Positions 30,339-39,973 of a stretch of DNA of 64,000 nucleotides are shown piece by piece; the stretch's first letter is position 1, and each line of letters opens with the position of its first letter. The notes beneath the pieces are model-generated. The model ran no database searches and was not told the origin of the DNA. It saw only the letters and a program-made list of their open reading frames with translations. The position numbers and the translations under genes were made by a program. The DNA is from JACCZX01 sp963829995 (GTDB lineage Bacteria > Pseudomonadota > Gammaproteobacteria > Burkholderiales > Burkholderiaceae_F): NCBI GenBank assembly GCA_963829995.1, contig CAWHKW010000010.1:1-64000 (forward strand), given 5' to 3'.

Positions 30339-30875
30339 CTACCGCGGCAACTGCGGCGGGTTGGGATGGAAGCGTGCCATCGCATGCGTGTCGACGTATA
30401 CGCCATTGCGTAGCGCGTGCGCGCGATATGTGCCCTCCATTTCGAAACCGAAGCGGCGATACAGCGCGATCGCGCGTTGATTGTCGGCGTAAACGGTCAG
30501 TTCGATTCGCAGATATCCGGCCCAGTTGTCGCACCAATCGAGCAGCCGCTTCATCATCTCGGATCCGATGCCCTGCCCTTGGCGCTCACGCGCAACGCAG
30601 ATACCGAGAAACGCAGCGTGGCGTCGGCGTACGGCCGGTCCGGCGCCGTGAATCCCCCCGCTCGCGATTACTTGCCCCTGCTCGATCGCGAGCAGGTGCA
30701 GTCCTTCCTGTTGCTCGCTCTGCTGCTCGAGCCGCTTGCGCCAGGCCTCGGCGCTCGGATACGGCATCTGCATCAGACCGGCGAATACCTCCGGATCACT
30801 CATCAAGCGCGCCATCGCCGCCGCATCGTCCGGCGCCGCGCGACGGTATTCGATTACAGACGCTGCTGCGCCCAC
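30339..30875 (-). CDS. GNAT-family N-acetyltransferase
   Basis: A 178-residue acetyltransferase. The acetyl-CoA-binding motif A is GICVARERQGQGIGSEMM (the Q/RxxGxG/A loop), followed by LRIELTVYADNQRAIALYRRFGFEMEGTYR, the typical motif B with the NxxAxxLY sequence. It is like RimJ/SpeG-style GNATs; the substrate (amine, amino acid or protein) is unknown. GTG start at 30875, which overlaps the end of alaS by 22 bp in a different frame. It is translationally linked to alaS. Confidence 0.88.
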   Translation of the reverse strand: MGAAASVIEYRRAAPDDAAAMARLMSDPEVFAGLMQMPYPSAEAWRKRLEQQSEQQEGLHLLAIEQGQVIASGGIHGAGPAVRRRHAAFLGICVARERQGQGIGSEMMKRLLDWCDNWAGYLRIELTVYADNQRAIALYRRFGFEMEGTYRAHALRNGVYVDTHAMARFHPNPPQLPR

Positions 30876-33496
30876 GATTGCACGCTCGCCAGTGCGCTCT
30901 TGAGTTTGCTCGGATCACTGCCGCCGGCCATTGCCATATCGGCGCGGCCGCCGCCCTTGCCGCCGACTTGCTGCGCAACAAAATTGACGAGGTCACCCGC
31001 CTTGACCTTGGCCGTCGTGTCAGCGGTGACACCGGCCGCCAGCTGCACTCGATCACCGTCGACCGCGCCCAGGACGATCACTGCGCTTTTCAATTTGGAT
31101 TTCAGTTGATCCATCGTCTCGCGCAATGACTTCGCATCGGCGCCCTCGAGCGACGCAGCGAGCACCTTGACGCCGTTGACGTCGACCGCCTGCGACGCAA
31201 GATCGTCTCCTTTCGAAGCAGCGAGCTTGCTTTTCAAACGCGCCAGCTCACGCTCGAGCGTCTTTACGTTCTCCTGAATCTGCGCGATCTTCTGCGCGAC
31301 CTCCGAGGGCGGCGCCTTCAGCAAGAACGCCGCGTGCTGAAGATCGCGATCAAGCGCCTGCACGTAGTCGACCGCACCGCGGCCCGTGACCGCTTCGACG
31401 CGACGCACGCCGGCTGCCACACCGCTTTCGGAGACGATCTTGAAAAATCCGATGTCCCCGGTACGTGCGACGTGCGTCCCACCGCACAGCTCAGTCGAGT
31501 GATCGCCCATTTGCAGGACTCTGACCTCGTCGCCGTACTTGTCGCCAAAAAAAGCCAGTGCGCCGCTCTTGATCGCGTCGTCGTACTTCATCACGTTGGC
31601 GGACACCTGCGCGTTCGAGCGTATCGCCGTGTTGACGATGTCTTCGACTTTGCGGATCTCTTCGGGCGTCATCGCCTTGTCGTGCGAAAAGTCGAAGCGC
31701 GTGCGTTCGGCATCGACCAGCGAGCCGCGCTGCTGGACGTGCTTGCCCAGCACTCCGCGCAGCGCCGCGTGCATCAGATGCGTGGCGGAATGATTGTTGC
31801 GCGTGCGTTCGCGCGCCAATGCGTCGACTTTCGCCTGCACCATGTCGCCGACGTTCAGCGTTCCGGATTCGAGCGTGCCGTGATGTCCGAAGACGTCAGC
31901 CTGAATCTTCTGCGTGTCGGCCACCGCGAATCGAACGACATGCCGATTGTTAATCGATTCCAGCACGCCTTTGTCACCAACCTGACCGCCCGACTCCGAA
32001 TAAAACGGCGTCGTGTTCAGAACGACAATGCCTTCGCTGCCTGTTGGCAAGCTCTGCACCGGGGCGCCTTCCTGATACAGCGCAATCACTTTCGCGTCTT
32101 CCACCAGCGACGAGTAGCCGGTAAAACGCGTCTTGTCGCCCGCATATTCGAAGCCGCTCGCAAGCTTGAACCGCGCCGCGGCGCGCCCCTGCCCGCGCTG
32201 CCGCTCCATCGCGTCGCCGAACCCCGCGTGATCGATCGCCACCCCGCGCTCGCGGCAGATGTCACCTGTCAGATCGACCGGAAAACCGTATGTGTCGTAT
32301 AGCAAGAACACCGTTTCGCCGTCGAGCATCGGCGCGTCACCCGACTTCATCTGGCCGAGCGCGGCATCGAGAATCTTCATGCCGTTTTCAAGCGTCTCGC
32401 CGAAGCGCTCTTCTTCCTGTTTCAGTACCGATTCGATGCGCGGTTGCTGCTCGATCAGCTCTGGATACGCCGCGCCCATTTCGGCGGCCACGTCCCTGAC
32501 GATCTTGTAGAAAAACGGCTTCGTCTGACCGAGCTTGTAGCCGTGCCGCAGCGCGCGGCGAATAATCCGCCGCAGCACATAGCCGCGCCCTTCATTGCCT
32601 GGGATCACACCGTCGGCGATCAGGAACGAGCATGCGCGGATGTGATCGGCGATGACTTTCAGCGAATTGTTGTCGCGATCGGCGATGCCGGTTTCGCGCG
32701 CCGCCGCGCTGATCAGGTTTTGAAACAGGTCGATGTCGTAATTGGAGTGCACGTCTTGCAGAATGGCCGCGAGCCGCTCCAGACCCATCCCGGTATCGAC
32801 ACACGGGCGCGGCAGCGGCGTCAAGACGCCGGCTGCATCGCGATCGAATTGCATGAACACTAGGTTCCAGACTTCGATGTAGCGATCGCCCTCGGCGTCA
32901 GGCGATCCCGGCGGTCCGCCTTCGACTTCGGGGCCGTGGTCATAGAAAATTTCGCTGCACGGACCGCACGGCCCGGTATCGGCCATCTGCCAGAAGTTGT
33001 CCGACACGTACTTCGGCTGCCCGGGCTTGTCGCCGATGCGCACGCACCGCTCCGGCGGCACACCGATCTCTTTGGTCCAGATGTCGTAGGCCTCGTCGTC
33101 GTCGACGTACACCGTGGCCCACAGTTTTTCTTTCGGCAGCTTGTAGACCTCGGTCAACAACTGCCATGCAAATTGAATCGCGTCGCGCTTGAAGTAGTCG
33201 CCGAAGCTGAAGTTGCCGAGCATCTCGAAGAACGTGTGATGCCGCGCGGTGTAGCCGACGTTTTCCAGATCGTTGTGCTTGCCGCCGGCGCGTAGCGATT
33301 TTTGCGCCGTGGTTGCGCGTGTGTACGGCCGCTTCTCACGCCCGGTGAACACGTCCTTGAACTGCACCATGCCGGAATTGACGAACAACAACGTTGGATC
33401 GTCCGACGGCGTGAGCAAGCTCGAAGCGCGCACGATCGTGTGGCCCTTCGATTCAAAATACCGCAGGAACTTTTCGCGGATATCTGCGCTTTTCAT
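30854..33496 (-). CDS. alaS: Alanyl-tRNA synthetase
   Basis: Class II synthetase of 880 residues that charges tRNA-Ala. The N-terminal catalytic core starts MKSADIREKFLRYFESKGH and includes FVNSGMVQFKDVF and CVDTGMGLERL. The editing domain has the zinc-binding NHSATHLMHAAL (HxxxH) and ELCGGTHVA (C...H), so mischarged Ser/Gly can be cleared. The C-terminal oligomerisation domain has the glycine-rich QVGGKGGGRADMAM. The start at 33496 was chosen by homology; the frame extends 24 codons upstream without conserved content. It is followed by an overlapping GNAT gene. Confidence 0.97.
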   Translation of the reverse strand: MKSADIREKFLRYFESKGHTIVRASSLLTPSDDPTLLFVNSGMVQFKDVFTGREKRPYTRATTAQKSLRAGGKHNDLENVGYTARHHTFFEMLGNFSFGDYFKRDAIQFAWQLLTEVYKLPKEKLWATVYVDDDEAYDIWTKEIGVPPERCVRIGDKPGQPKYVSDNFWQMADTGPCGPCSEIFYDHGPEVEGGPPGSPDAEGDRYIEVWNLVFMQFDRDAAGVLTPLPRPCVDTGMGLERLAAILQDVHSNYDIDLFQNLISAAARETGIADRDNNSLKVIADHIRACSFLIADGVIPGNEGRGYVLRRIIRRALRHGYKLGQTKPFFYKIVRDVAAEMGAAYPELIEQQPRIESVLKQEEERFGETLENGMKILDAALGQMKSGDAPMLDGETVFLLYDTYGFPVDLTGDICRERGVAIDHAGFGDAMERQRGQGRAAARFKLASGFEYAGDKTRFTGYSSLVEDAKVIALYQEGAPVQSLPTGSEGIVVLNTTPFYSESGGQVGDKGVLESINNRHVVRFAVADTQKIQADVFGHHGTLESGTLNVGDMVQAKVDALARERTRNNHSATHLMHAALRGVLGKHVQQRGSLVDAERTRFDFSHDKAMTPEEIRKVEDIVNTAIRSNAQVSANVMKYDDAIKSGALAFFGDKYGDEVRVLQMGDHSTELCGGTHVARTGDIGFFKIVSESGVAAGVRRVEAVTGRGAVDYVQALDRDLQHAAFLLKAPPSEVAQKIAQIQENVKTLERELARLKSKLAASKGDDLASQAVDVNGVKVLAASLEGADAKSLRETMDQLKSKLKSAVIVLGAVDGDRVQLAAGVTADTTAKVKAGDLVNFVAQQVGGKGGGRADMAMAGGSDPSKLKSALASVQSWAQQRL

Positions 33497-33595
33497 GACT
33501 GGCGCGCGGCGCGCGCTGGCTGATCGACCGCGAATGATACTGGCGCTGCGCAGCGACGATGGATGCAACCGCCCAGGAACGCAGTGCCCTGGAAC

Positions 33596-36133
33596 TCAGG
33601 TGGTTCCGGGCGCGCCGAATCGCCCGCTGCGCGCGCGTTTCGCACCGCCTGGGCGGATGTCTTCACTCCGCAGCAAGCGCGCTGCGTTACCCAGCACTAT
33701 CAGCGCACTGCCCGCCGTTCCCACGACCGCGACCGCGGGTGACGTGAATCCCAGCATCGCGAGCGCGATGAAGCTCAAGTTGCAACCCAATGCGAGGCCA
33801 AGATTCTGATGCGCCACCCGCATCGCCCGACGCGCGACCATAAACGCGTACTCGATGTCCGCCAGCCGTGAAGACTGCACGATCAAATCTGCGCGCGCCT
33901 GTGCGGTCGCAGAACCGTCGGCCAGCGCGATCGAAACGTCGGCGCGTGCCAGCGCCGGAGCATCGTTGATGCCATCGCCCAACATCGCAACCTTGTGACC
34001 GGCCCTCTGCTGACCCACCACCCATTCGCATTTGCTGTGGGGCGTCTGGTGCGCAAGCGCACGTTCGATGCCGAGCGAGGCTGCGACGGCGTGCACCGGC
34101 CCGCGCCGGTCACCCGAAATCAGTATCGGCTCGACCCCGCTCTCGGCGATCGTGTCGATCATCGACGCGGCATCGTCGCGCAAACGCTCGCCGAACACGA
34201 ACAGAGCCACCGGCCCATCGGCATCCGCCAATACGATCGTGCTGGCCGCGTGCAAACCTTCGCGCGCTGCAATGGCGCCGACATCGGCGCGCTGCGAGGC
34301 CTGCTTGTCGACCAGCGCAAACTCGACCTTGCCGAGCCGATAACGGCGGCCGCCGACCGTTGCTTCGATTCCTGCCGACGCTTCCACCCTTCCGTCGGTC
34401 AACGGTGGCAGCGACTTGCCCAGCGACTGCACGGCGCCGATCAACGCCCGCGCGTAGGGGTGCGTCGACAGCGTTTCCATCGCGGCGGCAATGGCCAGGA
34501 TGTACTCCGGGTCGGCCGTGCGCAGCAGCAGTTGCCGCAGCAAGCGCGGCTCTCCGGTCGTCAATGTGCCGGTCTTGTCACATGCGAGCAGGTCTGCGCC
34601 GGCCAGCGCCTCGATCGCACAATTGCGTGCGACCAATACCCCTCGTCGTGCCAGCGCCGCTTGAGCCGCTGCAGTCGCCGCCGGCGACGCCAGCAACAGT
34701 GCGCACGGACACGCCGCGATTAGCACCGCGAGCGCACTCGGCGCGGCCTGTGACGGATCGACCAGCAACCAGCCGAGCAGCGTCGTCAACACTGCGGTTC
34801 CCATCAGCCACAAATACGGCACCGCGAAGCGCGTGGCCAGCTCATCGGTGCGCGGGCGTTCGCGGCCCGCTTCTTCTGCCATCCGCTGCAACGCGAGCGA
34901 GCTCGACTCGGTGCCGCCGCGAGCGACCTCGATGACCAACGGTTGATCCAGATTGATCGCACCTGCGAGCACCGGTGCGCCGGCAGATTTGTCGACCGGC
35001 AACGACTCGCCGGTCAGCGACGCTTGAGACGAGCTCGAACGCCCATGCACCACCACACCATCGGAAGGCACCGCTTCGCCGGGCGGAACCAATACTCTCG
35101 CGCCGGGCTTCAACTGTTGCGCTGTAACCGACTCGGTCGCAAGCGACGATGGAAAAGCAACCAGTCGTAGTGCGCTGGTCGATTGACGGCGCGCGGCATC
35201 GACGTGTGCGCGTGCAGTACAGACACCCCCAGCGAGCACCCAGCGCGAGCTGATCGCCAACGCGATCACGAGTACCACCGCGTCGAAGTAAATCGGGCCG
35301 CGCGACAGGATCGCTCCCAACGCGCTGGCGCCCACCGCGACGCTGATGGCGATGACTGTCGGCAACTCGAGCCCGATCGCCACCATGCGCCACATTCGAA
35401 GCTGACTCCACGCCGCGCGATACAAAGGCTGCGCCGAAAAGAGCAGCGCGGGCAAACTGAGCACGAAACTTCCACCTTGCAGCAGCCGCTCGATCTCCGG
35501 GCTGATCGCACCCGGCGCCGCGACATACAACGGCAGCGAAAGCATCAACACCTGAGTCGCCGCCAGCCACGCAATTACGACTCGCAAAAGATCGATGCGG
35601 CGCACCTGCGCGTCGATTCGCACGTCATCGCGCGGCACTCTGCCGGCGTCGTAGCCGGCGCGCTCGATCGCGCGCTGCAGCTCACCGCGGGTCACCTGCT
35701 TCGGGTCGAACGCGATATACGCCGTGTGCGTCGCAAAATCGACGCTCGCCTTGCTCACGCCGGCCACGCTGCGCACGCTTTGCTCGATCATCAGCGCGCA
35801 CGCGCTGCACACCATGCCGCGAATTGAAAGTTGCAGATGAGAACCGTCGGCGGTGGCAGCTTCGAAGGCCGCCGAGCTTGCTTCGGCCTCGGCTGCGATC
35901 GATGCGTTCAGCAACGCGCGGTCGCGGGTGCCGGCCTGCGCCAGAAACAACTGTTCCGCGATGAACGCGCAGCCGTTGCAGCAAAACGCGCGCATCGATG
36001 CACCGACCGGCCGCCTCACTACGCGCAGACCAGCCAGCGAGTCGCCACACTGATCGCACGCGGCCGTTATTTCTGCCGCGTCGGCGCCTGCCAGTGTCGG
36101 CACCTTGGCTTTGCGGATCAGTTCAGACGCCAT
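33596..36133 (-). CDS. Copper-translocating P-type ATPase, CcoI/FixI/CopA2-like
   Basis: A P1B-ATPase of about 845 residues. The extended N-terminus has CDQCG and FCCNGCAF (a cysteine-rich metal-binding region typical of CcoI/FixI/CopA2), then an HMA domain with GMVCSACALMIEQSV. Eight membrane helices follow. The cation site is ACPCALLLASPAA (CPC), phosphorylation is at CDKTGTLTTGEP, the actuator has TGESLPVDK, and the hinge is GDGINDAPALARADVSIAL. Such pumps supply copper to cytochrome cbb3 oxidase or other periplasmic cuproproteins. No cco or fix genes are present nearby. ATG 36133 is assumed; a GTG at 36190 is in frame and neither start has a clear ribosome-binding site. Confidence 0.93.
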   Translation of the reverse strand: MASELIRKAKVPTLAGADAAEITAACDQCGDSLAGLRVVRRPVGASMRAFCCNGCAFIAEQLFLAQAGTRDRALLNASIAAEAEASSAAFEAATADGSHLQLSIRGMVCSACALMIEQSVRSVAGVSKASVDFATHTAYIAFDPKQVTRGELQRAIERAGYDAGRVPRDDVRIDAQVRRIDLLRVVIAWLAATQVLMLSLPLYVAAPGAISPEIERLLQGGSFVLSLPALLFSAQPLYRAAWSQLRMWRMVAIGLELPTVIAISVAVGASALGAILSRGPIYFDAVVLVIALAISSRWVLAGGVCTARAHVDAARRQSTSALRLVAFPSSLATESVTAQQLKPGARVLVPPGEAVPSDGVVVHGRSSSSQASLTGESLPVDKSAGAPVLAGAINLDQPLVIEVARGGTESSSLALQRMAEEAGRERPRTDELATRFAVPYLWLMGTAVLTTLLGWLLVDPSQAAPSALAVLIAACPCALLLASPAATAAAQAALARRGVLVARNCAIEALAGADLLACDKTGTLTTGEPRLLRQLLLRTADPEYILAIAAAMETLSTHPYARALIGAVQSLGKSLPPLTDGRVEASAGIEATVGGRRYRLGKVEFALVDKQASQRADVGAIAAREGLHAASTIVLADADGPVALFVFGERLRDDAASMIDTIAESGVEPILISGDRRGPVHAVAASLGIERALAHQTPHSKCEWVVGQQRAGHKVAMLGDGINDAPALARADVSIALADGSATAQARADLIVQSSRLADIEYAFMVARRAMRVAHQNLGLALGCNLSFIALAMLGFTSPAVAVVGTAGSALIVLGNAARLLRSEDIRPGGAKRARSGRFGAPGTT

Positions 36134-36358
36134 TGCAACGAGTCGAATGCAATCGCCGTGCGCATCGATAACGCCGCCAGCGTACCCCACGCGTGGCCAA
36201 AATGAACGGGCACGATCGACCGCTCACGCCACTGAATTCATACCTTTTCCGGATGATCGTTTGCGTGTCCGTATCCCGCGAGAGAGTTAATCGTCTCAGT
36301 CGATGCAAACGCACTGTCAGAATGCACCTCTTTCCGTAACGATTGTCGGAACATCCCG

Positions 36359-38026
36359 ATGACACCACCGATGACCGCGCCTCGGCGGCACCTTTGTGCC
36401 GCCGCCATCTGCGTGTCAATCGCGGGCTGCGGCGGCGGGTCTGATTCAACGCCGGCGCCCGCGCCGCCGATTCCGCCCCCTACGCCGCCCGCAGTGACGC
36501 TGCCGCCGCTGATAGCCGACACCGCGATCCGCATCTCCGGCGACACACCTTTCGCCGCCAGTTGCACCGGCGGAGCACTCGGCGGCATCGAATATCGCAA
36601 CGCGGAAGTCGAACCGTATGCGTCGGTAAATCCGCTCAATTCCGCGAACATCGTTGCAGTATGGCAACAGGATCGCTGGTCCACGGGATTGGCCAACGGT
36701 CTCGTGACCGCAACGACGCTCGATGGCGGCGCGACGTGGTCACGCACCACCGCGCCGTTTACGCGCTGCGCCGGGGGAAATGCGGGCAACGGCGGCGACT
36801 ACGAGCGCGCAACCGATCCGTGGGTCACCTTCGCACCGAACGGCAACGCTTTTCAGATGGCGCTGGCGACGCAGGGCGCATCGCTGGCGCCTGGTTCGGT
36901 GAGCGCGATGCTGGTGAGCCGCTCAACGGACTCGGGTCAAACCTGGAGTAATCCTGCGACGCTGATCCGCGACGGCTCGCTGTTTTTCAACGACAAGAAC
37001 ACGATCACTGCCGACCCGACCGACCCAAACTATGTCTACGCCATATGGGATCGGCTCGCTGCCAGCGGCGGCGGCCCGGCATTTTTCGCGCGCACCACCG
37101 ATGGCGGCAATACGTGGGAGGCCGCGCGCTCGATTTTCGACCCGGGTCCGCAGAGCCAAACGATCGGCAGCCTGATCGCGGTGCTGCCGAACGGAACGCT
37201 GGTCAACTTGTTCACTCAACTCGATCAAGGCGCAGGCGGGCAAGTCAGCGCGACGCTAAACGTGTTGCGATCGAATGACAAAGGAGGCAGCTGGAGCGCG
37301 CCGATTCGAATCGCCGACCTGCTCTCGATAGGCGCGCGCGATCCCGAGACGGGGACGCTGATCCGCGACGGCGCCGGTCTGGCGCAGATTGCGGCCGCCC
37401 CGAACGGGCATCTATTTGTGATCTGGCAGGACGCGCGCTTCTCTGGCGGTGCACGCGACGGCATCGCGCTATCGCGCTCGATCGACGGCGGCCTCACGTG
37501 GAGCGCACCGCTGCAAATCAACTCGGAACCAACCGTGCAGGCGTTTACGCCGAGCGTTCACGTGCGCGCCAATGGAACGATCGGCATCACGTATTACGAC
37601 TTCCGTTCCAATACCACCGATCCCGCCACGTTGCCGACCGAACTGATCTTTGCGCGTTCCGCCGACGGCGTGACATGGCAGGAAAACCGTCTGACTGCCG
37701 CCTTCGACATGGCGACCGCGCCTTTTTCGCGGGGGCTGTTCATCGGCGACTACCACGCACTGATCAGTGCAAACAATGTTTTTGTTCCGGTCTACGTGCG
37801 CACGAACAGCGGCAATCTCGGCAACCGCACCGATGTGTTTGCACTTCCGATGCGTTCGTTGCCGCTCGCGGCAGCTACGTCAGGTGGCAGCGTGCGGACG
37901 TTTCGCGTCGCTTCCGTTCCAGTCTCCGCACCCGACGCCGTCTTTCGGCAGCGCGTGCACGAAGCACTGGTGCATGCAATGGATCGCCGTGTACCCGGCT
38001 GGTCGCAACGTCTGATCCCGCGCTGA
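36359..38026 (+). CDS. Sialidase-like beta-propeller lipoprotein with Asp-box repeats
   Basis: A 555-residue exported protein. The signal ends in a lipobox (SIAGC, Cys about residue 24), followed by a low-complexity Gly/Ser and Pro spacer (about residues 25-50). The rest is a six-bladed propeller with at least five Asp-box (SxDxGxTW) motifs: LDGGATWS, STDSGQTWS, TTDGGNTWE, SNDKGGSWS and SIDGGLTWS. The catalytic Arg triad of true neuraminidases was not located with confidence, so exo-sialidase activity is unproven; a binding or other glycan-related role is equally possible. Two ATGs (36359 and 36371) lie close together at the start. The 168 bp upstream, shared with the divergent ATPase gene, holds no clear promoter. 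Confidence 0.82.
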   Translation: MTPPMTAPRRHLCAAAICVSIAGCGGGSDSTPAPAPPIPPPTPPAVTLPPLIADTAIRISGDTPFAASCTGGALGGIEYRNAEVEPYASVNPLNSANIVAVWQQDRWSTGLANGLVTATTLDGGATWSRTTAPFTRCAGGNAGNGGDYERATDPWVTFAPNGNAFQMALATQGASLAPGSVSAMLVSRSTDSGQTWSNPATLIRDGSLFFNDKNTITADPTDPNYVYAIWDRLAASGGGPAFFARTTDGGNTWEAARSIFDPGPQSQTIGSLIAVLPNGTLVNLFTQLDQGAGGQVSATLNVLRSNDKGGSWSAPIRIADLLSIGARDPETGTLIRDGAGLAQIAAAPNGHLFVIWQDARFSGGARDGIALSRSIDGGLTWSAPLQINSEPTVQAFTPSVHVRANGTIGITYYDFRSNTTDPATLPTELIFARSADGVTWQENRLTAAFDMATAPFSRGLFIGDYHALISANNVFVPVYVRTNSGNLGNRTDVFALPMRSLPLAAATSGGSVRTFRVASVPVSAPDAVFRQRVHEALVHAMDRRVPGWSQRLIPR

Positions 38027-38080
38027 ACGCCGCGCGCACGGGGCACACTACACTTCGATTTTGCCTCCACAGAGTTCGTT

Positions 38081-39916
38081 ATGGACACCCTTGACGCCCG
38101 TCGCGGCACCGTTCGTTCTCGCATCGAAAAGCTTCGCCGCGCAATGCAGCGTCACGGCATCGCTGCCGTCGTCGTGCCGTCGAGCGATCCGCACCTGTCT
38201 GAGTATTTGCCGGAACGCTGGCAGGGCCGCGAGTGGCTATCGGGTTTCACCGGTTCGGTCGGAACTTTGGTTGTCACCGAAGACTTTGCTGGCGTGTGGG
38301 CGGATAGTCGCTACTGGACGCAGGCCGAGGGACAATTAGCTGGCACCGGTATCGAGCTGATGAAGATCGGCGGCGCCGGCAGCTCCGCCCATCTCGACTG
38401 GCTGGCTGAAAGCGTCGCACGCGGTGCGCAGGTCGCCGTCGATGGCGCAGTGCTCGGACTCGCGGGAGCGCGCGCGCTGCAATCGGCGCTGGATGAGCGC
38501 GGCATCGAATTGCGCACCGATCTTGACCTGCTCAACGATGTGTGGGACGACCGCGCTGCGCTGCCGGCGCAGCCGGTGTACGAGCACTTGGCGCCTTTCG
38601 CCGCGACTTCGCGTGCCGACAAACTTGCCGCGGTCCGGCAGCAGATGCAGCAGCACGGCGCCAGCCATCACTGGATTTCGACGCTCGACGACATCGCGTG
38701 GCTCACCAATCTGCGGGGCGCCGACGTTAGCTACAACCCGGTGTTCATCGCGCACTTGCTGATTGACGCGAAAAGCGCGACGTTGTTCGTGGCCGACGGC
38801 AAGGTCAACGCCAAGCTTGCATCACGGCTTGCAGCCGATGGCGTTGCGATCGCCCCGTACGACAAGGCAGCCGCCGTTTTAAAGGCATTGCCGGCGGACG
38901 CAAAGCTGCTGGTGGATCCGCGCCGAATCACGCTCGGGTTGCGGCAGCTGGTGCCCGATGGCATGCAAGTGATCGAGGCGATCAATCCGTCGACCCTCGC
39001 GAAGAGCCGCAAAACGGCCGCCGAGGCGCATCACATTCGGCACGCGATGGAGCAGGACGGCGCAGCACTGGCAGAATTTTTTTCGTGGTTCGAAGCGGCA
39101 CTCGGCCACGAAACCATTACCGAAATGACCGTCGGACAAAAAGTCGTCGAAGCACGCGAGCGGCGCCCCGGTTATGTCTGCCCAAGTTTTCACCCGATCG
39201 CAGGCTTCAACGCCAACGGCGCGCTGCCGCACTACCGGGCAACGGAGGATTCGCACGCGACGATCTGCATGCGCGGCACGATCGGCAACGGCTTGCTGTT
39301 GATCGATTCCGGTGGGCAGTACGAGTACGGGACGACCGATATCACGCGCGTGGTCCCAGTCGGCGAAATCACCGCCGAGCAACGGCGCGACTACACGCTG
39401 GTGCTGAAAGGAATGATCGCGCTGTCGATGGCCAAGTTTCCGCGCGGCACGCGCAGCCCGATGCTTGACACGCTCGCACGCGCGCCGATCTGGGCCGCCG
39501 GTGTCGACTTCGGTCACGGCACCGGCCACGGCGTCGGATATTTTTTGAACGTGCACGAAGGTCCGCACGGCATCACGCCGCACCTGCCGCCTGAGCCGCA
39601 GACGGCGATGGAGCCCGGCATGGTCACTTCGAACGAGCCGGGCATCTACCGGCCGGGCCGCTGGGGGGTGAGGATCGAAAACCTGGTGCTGAACGTCCCC
39701 GCTGTGCTCGATGAACCGAGCGAGTTCGGCGAATTTCTGCAATTCGAGACGTTAACGCTCTCGCCGATCGACACCCGCGTGATCGAGCGCTCGATGTTGC
39801 GCGAAGATGAAGTCAAGTGGCTCAATGCTTATCACGCCGAAGTGCGGCGTAGGGTAGGTTCGCACGTCAGTGGCCCGGCAGCGGCCTGGCTGCGCCTGCG
39901 TACGGAGCCGATCTAG
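38081..39916 (+). CDS. Xaa-Pro aminopeptidase (aminopeptidase P, M24B), three-domain type
   Basis: A 611-residue cytosolic metallopeptidase that removes an N-terminal residue before proline. It has the three-domain layout of eukaryotic XPNPEP1-like enzymes: two creatinase-like N-terminal domains (residues about 10-140 and 160-305) and a pita-bread catalytic domain. Metal and catalytic residues are in LIDSGGQYEYGTTDITR (two Asp), HGTGHGVGYFLNVHEGP (His) and TSNEPGIYRPGRWGVRIENL (two Glu regions). It ends with a short C-terminal extension. It precedes glnS by 57 bp on the same strand. Confidence 0.94.
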   Translation: MDTLDARRGTVRSRIEKLRRAMQRHGIAAVVVPSSDPHLSEYLPERWQGREWLSGFTGSVGTLVVTEDFAGVWADSRYWTQAEGQLAGTGIELMKIGGAGSSAHLDWLAESVARGAQVAVDGAVLGLAGARALQSALDERGIELRTDLDLLNDVWDDRAALPAQPVYEHLAPFAATSRADKLAAVRQQMQQHGASHHWISTLDDIAWLTNLRGADVSYNPVFIAHLLIDAKSATLFVADGKVNAKLASRLAADGVAIAPYDKAAAVLKALPADAKLLVDPRRITLGLRQLVPDGMQVIEAINPSTLAKSRKTAAEAHHIRHAMEQDGAALAEFFSWFEAALGHETITEMTVGQKVVEARERRPGYVCPSFHPIAGFNANGALPHYRATEDSHATICMRGTIGNGLLLIDSGGQYEYGTTDITRVVPVGEITAEQRRDYTLVLKGMIALSMAKFPRGTRSPMLDTLARAPIWAAGVDFGHGTGHGVGYFLNVHEGPHGITPHLPPEPQTAMEPGMVTSNEPGIYRPGRWGVRIENLVLNVPAVLDEPSEFGEFLQFETLTLSPIDTRVIERSMLREDEVKWLNAYHAEVRRRVGSHVSGPAAAWLRLRTEPI

Positions 39917-39973
39917 CGATCCACTGCATCGCTACAATCGCGCGTCTTCCGAGGGGGGCGCGGTAGCGAATCG

